DNA from: JBICHN01 sp043101845
GTDB taxonomy: Bacteria > Planctomycetota > Phycisphaerae > Phycisphaerales > UBA5793
NCBI GenBank assembly: GCA_043101845.1
Contig: JBICHN010000002.1
Span: 558,001-622,000 of the forward strand
Length of the DNA stretch: 64,000 bases
Reading direction: 5' to 3'
Shown here: positions 60,894 to 64,000 of the stretch, piece after piece
Numbering within the stretch: position 1 is the stretch's first letter
Layout: each line of letters opens with the position of its first letter
Notes under the pieces: generated by a model
Seen by the model: the letters and a program-made list of their open reading frames with translations, nothing else
Databases searched by the model: none
Told to the model about the DNA's origin: nothing
Translations under genes and position numbers: made by a program

Positions 60894-61091
60894 AAGAAAA
60901 AACTCGACCCGGAGGCAGGTTTAGGGATTTCAGCCGAATTCTTTGCCACGAGGAATACTCGCCATGAGTTCTTGGTAAAGATGTCTGGCGTCCGCCCGGC
61001 TGGCGTTCGGCGGCGGGCAAGGAAAGAATGCGAGTGGCGGTCGTGGGGGTGACTCGATCTGCCGCGTCAGTCAGAAGCATGGCGATTCTCA
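60894..61091 (+). other. Intergenic leader before the ANTAR regulator
   Basis: These 198 bp have no gene, no clear terminator after top6A and no obvious riboswitch. The region is AT-richer than its surroundings near 60890-60990 (for example GAAAGAAAAAACTC and TTCTTGGTAAAGATG), as expected of a promoter. Confidence 0.3.
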
Positions 61092-61745
61092 ATGACCATG
61101 ACGACGACCAATCGGAGACGACCTGTGTCAGCCGCGACGAAATCAGCCACCCCCAAGCTCGAGAAAATCCTCATCGCCGACGACGAGCATCTCGTCGTCG
61201 AGGGTCTGTCAAAGAATCTGAAGCAGCTCGACTACCTCGTTCTCGGCGCCTGTCCGAATGGCGAAGAGGCCGTCGAATTCTGCCGGCGTGACCGGCCGGA
61301 CATGGCGCTGCTCGATATCCGCATGCCGAAGCTCAACGGACTCGAGGCGGCGAAGACCATCTTCGGCGAGATGAACATCCCCGTCGTTATCCTCAGCGCC
61401 TTCTCAGATCCGGAATATACGAAGGTGAGCGCCGACATTGGGGTCTTCGGCTATGTGCTCAAGCCCGTGACCCTTGACGATCTCCGCGTCACGCTGCCGG
61501 TCGCCTGGCGGTTGTACCTCAACCATCTCGAGAGTCGCGATCAAATCCAGCAGCTCAATCAGCGTCTCGAAGATCGCAAGACGATTGAGAAGGCGAAGTG
61601 GATTCTCGTCGAGAAGCTCGGCGTCGACGAGGAGAACGCGATGAAGCGGCTCCAGAAGCAGGCCCGCGATAATCGCCGGACGCTCATCGATGTGGCGCGC
61701 GGCATCCTCGAGAACCACCAGCTCTTCGGACAGGATGAGGTGTAA
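61092..61745 (+). CDS. ANTAR-domain response regulator
   Basis: The 217-residue regulator has an N-terminal receiver: acidic pair in ILIADDEH, phospho-Asp75 in MALLDIRMPKLNG, Ser/Thr in VILSAFSD, Lys124 in GYVLKPV. A short coiled coil (ESRDQIQQLNQRLEDR) links it to a C-terminal ANTAR domain (TIEKAKWILVEKLGVDEENAMKRLQKQARDN). ANTAR proteins dimerise on phosphorylation and bind paired RNA hairpins to prevent transcription termination. The start is uncertain: ATG at 61092 has no ribosome site, while a GTG at 61125 is preceded by GGAG at 7 nt. It is 198 nt after top6A. HWE/HisKA_2 kinases commonly pair with ANTAR regulators, which makes the kinase at 53671-56991 a candidate partner. Confidence 0.9.
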   Translation: MTMTTTNRRRPVSAATKSATPKLEKILIADDEHLVVEGLSKNLKQLDYLVLGACPNGEEAVEFCRRDRPDMALLDIRMPKLNGLEAAKTIFGEMNIPVVILSAFSDPEYTKVSADIGVFGYVLKPVTLDDLRVTLPVAWRLYLNHLESRDQIQQLNQRLEDRKTIEKAKWILVEKLGVDEENAMKRLQKQARDNRRTLIDVARGILENHQLFGQDEV

Positions 61746-61989
61746 GACCTCAGCCGACGCCCGATAACGAATTCGCACCCGGCCAGCCATTCGGCTGGCC
61801 GGGTTCGTTATGGGACGCGGAATCGTCGCTTCGAACGGTATCACTCGTTATTTCGGGCCCGAGGGAAGCCGATTCCTACCGGTGTGGGACGCTCCTTTGT
61901 GTGAAGGCGGGCGTCATAGTCGTCCGATAAGACCGATCGCCGCGCCGTCAAATCGCCGGGGCGTGAGTGACCGATAGTTGGGAGACCCA
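61746..61989 (+). other. Intergenic region after the ANTAR regulator
   Basis: This 244-bp gap holds a long compound hairpin (next entry) and the ribosome site of the next gene (GGGAG five bases before the ATG at 61990). I see no gene and no tandem hexaloop hairpins of the known ANTAR-target type. Confidence 0.35.
61764..61811 (+). terminator. Compound hairpin after the ANTAR gene
   Basis: An inner perfect 11-bp stem CCCGGCCAGCC/GGCTGGCCGGG with an ATTC loop is enclosed by an outer 8-bp stem ATAACGAA/TTCGTTAT, with a 6-nt bulge on one side. There is no T run, so termination would be atypical; it may end the ANTAR mRNA or be a structured RNA element. Confidence 0.55.
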
Positions 61990-63264
61990 ATGGTGAGACG
62001 CACTCTGCAATCTCGTGGATGGACCCCGCTTCTTCTCGCCTCGGCGGCGCTCTTCGTCGCGGGTTGCGGAGGGTTTGGAACGAAGGCGAAGTCGGCGAAG
62101 GCGCCTTCAAGGACTCCCGCCGCCGCGACACCGTCGAGCGCCGCGGGCGCGGACGCCGGTCTCGACGCCCGCCTGTCCGACACGAGCTTCGACACCGACC
62201 CGAGCCCGGCCGGTCTCGACTTCTGGGACGATGCGGCGGAGACCTCGGATCGCGAGCGCGGGCGAAGTGGAAGCGAGATCGCCCTCAATCTGTTCGGTGA
62301 GATGGATGGGGTCGCTGGTTCACCGCGGCAGTTCGGTGCGACCGAGAGCATCGTTCAAGTGAGCTTCGCCCGGGAAGGCGCCGACTTCGATCCGGATATT
62401 GATCAGACCGGTCAATTGATCGTGTTCGCCAGCACACAGCACAGCGCCTCAGCTGACATCTATGTCAAATCGATCGACGGTCACACCGTGACGCAACTCA
62501 CGGATGATCCCGCGGACGACATGATGCCGGAGTGGAGCCCCGACAATAAGCATGTCGCCTTTACGAGTACCCGCGCCGGCAACTGGGACATCTTCGTGAT
62601 GGAATCGAACGGCAGCACGCCGGTTCAGATCACCTTCGATCCGGCGCCGGAGATTCATCCGTCCTGGTCACCGGACGGTCGATACCTCGTCTTCTCGAAG
62701 CGCGGACAGGCGTCCGGACGCTGGGAACTCTGGGTCACGGACCTCGGCGGCACGCCGACGCCACGCTTCCTCGACTACGGTCTCTTTCCGGAATGGTCGC
62801 CTGATCCGGCGTCCAACCGGATCGTCTACCAGAAGGCGCGCGAACGCGGCAGCCGGTACTACGGCGTCTGGACCATCGACTTCGTAGACGGGGAAGGTCA
62901 GAACAAGACCGAGATCGCCAGCGCGGCGAACGCGGCGGCGATTAATCCCTCGTGGAGCCCGGACGGATCGATGATCTGCTTCGCCACGATCACGAACCCC
63001 GGGGAACTTCGAAACAACAAGCCCGCCCGCGCCGACATCTGGATCGTCAATGTCGATGGCACGAACAAAGTGCGCCTCACGAACGGCGAATTCGCGAATC
63101 TGAACCCGACCTGGGGTTCGGACAGTCGGGTCTACTTCGTGTCCGACCGAGCCGGTGTGGAGAACATCTGGGCGCTCGAATCGAATCAACCGATCGCAAC
63201 GGCGCAGGCGCTTGGTGGCGACGCATCCACGAACGAGATGGCGGGGGTCGCCGCCGACAACTGA
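61990..63264 (+). CDS. TolB-like beta-propeller lipoprotein
   Basis: The 424-residue protein has a lipoprotein signal (PLLLASAALFVAGCGG, lipobox cysteine in VAGC), an Ala/Ser/Asp-rich linker of about 90 residues, then six or so TolB/WD40-like-PD40 blades recognisable by the repeated 'PxWSPDG..I.F' motif: MPEWSPDNKHVAFTS, HPSWSPDGRYLVFS, FPEWSPDPASNRIVY, NPSWSPDGSMICFA, NPTWGSDSRVYFVS. TolB is the periplasmic partner of the Tol-Pal envelope system, but it is secreted, not lipidated; this may be a related envelope protein. GGGAG five bases before the ATG fixes the start. Another lipoprotein gene follows after 91 nt. Confidence 0.85.
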   Translation: MVRRTLQSRGWTPLLLASAALFVAGCGGFGTKAKSAKAPSRTPAAATPSSAAGADAGLDARLSDTSFDTDPSPAGLDFWDDAAETSDRERGRSGSEIALNLFGEMDGVAGSPRQFGATESIVQVSFAREGADFDPDIDQTGQLIVFASTQHSASADIYVKSIDGHTVTQLTDDPADDMMPEWSPDNKHVAFTSTRAGNWDIFVMESNGSTPVQITFDPAPEIHPSWSPDGRYLVFSKRGQASGRWELWVTDLGGTPTPRFLDYGLFPEWSPDPASNRIVYQKARERGSRYYGVWTIDFVDGEGQNKTEIASAANAAAINPSWSPDGSMICFATITNPGELRNNKPARADIWIVNVDGTNKVRLTNGEFANLNPTWGSDSRVYFVSDRAGVENIWALESNQPIATAQALGGDASTNEMAGVAADN

Positions 63265-63321
63265 GCGTGTGAGATTGGAACGGATCGCCGCGGCCTCGGC
63301 GGCGGTGATCGATGAGCAGTC

Positions 63322-63338
63322 GGTAAGCGGAGCTTACC
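63322..63338 (+). repeat. Perfect hairpin upstream of the last gene
   Basis: GGTAAGC and GCTTACC enclose GGA: 7-bp arms, 3-nt loop, 17 bp before the start codon of the partial gene. It is too near the ribosome site to be a terminator and could modulate translation. Confidence 0.4.
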
Positions 63339-63355
63339 AGGATCGGCAGGACGCC

Positions 63356-64000
63356 ATGACAACCGTACAGTCCATGATGGATTCATCACGCGTCGACGCG
63401 TCGTCCCCTGAGGGGCGAAGATGGACGCGTCGACCCGGTTCGACGCTGATCTTGCTCATGGCGCTCAGTGTGTTCGTACTGCAGGGATGCGGTCGACGCG
63501 CTGAGCCACTGCAGGTCAACGCGCCGCTGCTCAGTCCGTATCCCGCGATCTGGGCGGTCGCCCCGTTGGCGAACGAGTCGGGCGTCTCGGTCTTCGATCC
63601 CATGCGTATCTCGGACATTCTCACGGAGGAGATCGCCCGGGTACAGGGGCTCGAAGCGATTCCGGTTCAGCGGGTTCTCGTCGCGATGCGCGCGCTCGAC
63701 ATCGGCGCGGTGGAATCACCAGCGCAGGCTAGGGCGATCGCGAATGTGCTGGGGGTCGACGGCCTCATCGTGGGGTCGATCACCGCCTATGACCCGTATC
63801 GGCCTCCGAAGCTCGGGCTTACGCTGCAGCTCTACGCGGCAGATCAATCGGTCGACGCGGCCGGAGATATGCGTGCGCTTCGTTCGGCGCCGGGCGATGA
63901 CCTCGACGATCACGGCTTTCTGGCGCAGGATGCGCCGTCCGCCGGTGTTTCGGCGGTCGTCGACGCCGCCGACAATGGAGTGCTTCTCGCCGTGGAGCGA
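63356..64000 (+). CDS. Lipoprotein, 3' partial (CsgG/LpoB-like N-terminus)
   Basis: The ATG at 63356, preceded by AGGA, opens a frame that runs off the right edge; 215 codons are visible. The signal peptide STLILLMALSVFVLQGCGRR has the lipobox cysteine in LQGC. The mature part begins IWAVAPLANESGVSVFDPMR and continues ISDILTEEIARVQGL, VQRVLVAMRAL, ANVLGVDGLIVGSITAYDPY and LTLQLYA. This succession (AVxPfxN.S, SDxLTEEI, A..LGVDGLIVG.I) is like the CsgG/LpoB/TolB-N nucleotide-independent fold found in outer-membrane lipoproteins. It is in the same direction as the TolB-like gene and may be co-transcribed. Function unknown. Confidence 0.75.
   Translation, partial: MTTVQSMMDSSRVDASSPEGRRWTRRPGSTLILLMALSVFVLQGCGRRAEPLQVNAPLLSPYPAIWAVAPLANESGVSVFDPMRISDILTEEIARVQGLEAIPVQRVLVAMRALDIGAVESPAQARAIANVLGVDGLIVGSITAYDPYRPPKLGLTLQLYAADQSVDAAGDMRALRSAPGDDLDDHGFLAQDAPSAGVSAVVDAADNGVLLAVER

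Noticed and set aside
1..64000. CRISPR arrays, IS elements, prophage or tRNA genes
   Set aside because: I looked for spaced repeats, transposase/integrase motifs and tRNA T-loop patterns and saw none.

Overview
The window is one contiguous stretch of a GC-rich bacterial chromosome. It most likely comes from a planctomycete of the class Phycisphaerae. The evidence is a combination of traits: three membrane proteins with an N-terminal CxxC...CxxC zinc ribbon of the type repeated in these genomes, exported proteins ending in a VPAP-type sorting signal followed by RRRR, both subunits of the archaeal-type topoisomerase VI, an ANTAR-type response regulator, and the futalosine menaquinone enzyme MqnE. 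No IS element, CRISPR array, tRNA, rRNA or integrase was seen, so this reads as core chromosome rather than a mobile region.

Layout. 1-5016: a MacAB-TolC-like tripartite efflux operon, cut at its 5' end. 5.2-12.5 kb: comM, a Rieske ferredoxin, a DUF4097-like lipoprotein, two zinc-ribbon membrane proteins, an exported esterase, folP and trxA. 12.5-19.7 kb: a long coiled-coil/Wzz-like membrane protein, mqnE with a DUF2071 gene, a sulfatase-superfamily protein, a PfkB kinase and a solitary rpsR. 19.8-25.1 kb: a secreted M14 carboxypeptidase, an MFS transporter and a NatAB-type ABC exporter. 25.2-31.7 kb: the four-gene ligase-associated DNA repair cassette (nuclease, ATP-dependent ligase, Lhr-type helicase, PdeM) behind a ferritin gene. 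31.9-39.3 kb: dapF followed by a cluster that looks like a rewired arginine/ornithine succinyltransferase pathway (M20 deacylase, class III aminotransferase, AstA, AstD, ureohydrolase). 39.3-45 kb: two DUF2007 genes, leuS and folC. 45.1-51.5 kb: a LOG-family protein, a zinc-ribbon/propeller protein, galK, a MATE transporter and mutY. 51.7-57 kb: two paralogous exported proteins and a large hybrid sensor kinase. 57-64 kb: ndk, top6B-top6A, an ANTAR regulator, a TolB-like lipoprotein and a further lipoprotein cut by the window end.

The most interesting signal is upstream of leuS. Between folC and leuS, on the minus strand, lies a 29-codon reading frame with eight leucines, five of them alternating in residues 11-20. 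A strong GC hairpin with a run of T residues follows it and ends just before leuS. The end of the small ORF can pair with both arms of that terminator. This has the architecture of a leucine leader-peptide attenuator controlling leucyl-tRNA synthetase, analogous in logic to pheM-pheST of enteric bacteria.

A second window-wide pattern is a dichotomy of start sites. Many genes have a normal Shine-Dalgarno sequence. About eight lack one and instead have a -10-like hexamer 6-8 nt before the start codon, which suggests leaderless transcripts.
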